A stretch of DNA of 6,236 nucleotides from Verrucomicrobia bacterium UBA3214 (GTDB taxonomy: Bacteria; Verrucomicrobiota; Kiritimatiellia; RFP12; UBA1067). The position numbers and the translations under genes are program-made. A model generated the notes under the pieces. It was not told where the DNA came from and made no database searches. It saw nothing but the letters and a program-made list of their open reading frames with translations. Below are positions 6,228 through 6,236 of this stretch, in pieces. Every line of letters starts with the position of its first letter. Positions within the stretch are counted from its first letter, which is position 1. The DNA lies in the NCBI GenBank assembly GCA_002363575.1, contig DEWI01000096.1, positions 1 through 6,236 of the forward strand, in the 5' to 3' direction.

Positions 6228-6236
6228 TCCGCCGTA

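Overview
The window is a high-GC bacterial stretch (a uvrA line at 601-660 counts 41 G/C of 60) with four protein genes, all on the + strand and all ending in TGA. The organism cannot be fixed from this sequence. The combination of a dispersed GCAAAG-type inverted repeat, a GxxExxY gene, a large secreted DUF3857/transglutaminase protein and promoters placed directly on start codons makes a Gram-negative PVC-type lineage (Verrucomicrobiota/Kiritimatiellota/Lentisphaerota) my best guess, at low confidence.

Layout. Positions 1-1190 hold the 3' part of a uvrA-type gene: the tail of the first nucleotide-binding domain, a linker made of a palindromic repeat, and the complete second nucleotide-binding domain with its zinc module. 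Positions 1191-1784 are an accessory patch. It contains three further copies of the same repeat and a visibly AT-richer GxxExxY gene (PD-(D/E)XK nuclease-like) framed by two inward-facing copies. The gene's original 5' end, with a good ribosome binding site and ATG, is cut off by an in-frame TGA. Positions 1785-2381 encode Tag, 3-methyladenine DNA glycosylase I. Positions 2443-6201 encode a 1252-residue exported protein built from two copies of a DUF3857 / transglutaminase-fold / C-terminal module. The first copy keeps the Cys-His-Asp triad and the second has lost all three residues. The window ends on a promoter for the next gene.

How the parts relate. UvrA-type ATPase and Tag both act on damaged DNA, but the repeat patch lies between them and I see no proof of an operon. 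The big secreted protein has its own promoter and probably a leaderless transcript. The most interesting material is the repeat system: five copies of a 27-base core with 9-base internal periodicity, open in all six reading frames. One pair sits in-frame inside a DNA repair ATPase, and another pair brackets a small nuclease-like gene as a candidate mobile unit.
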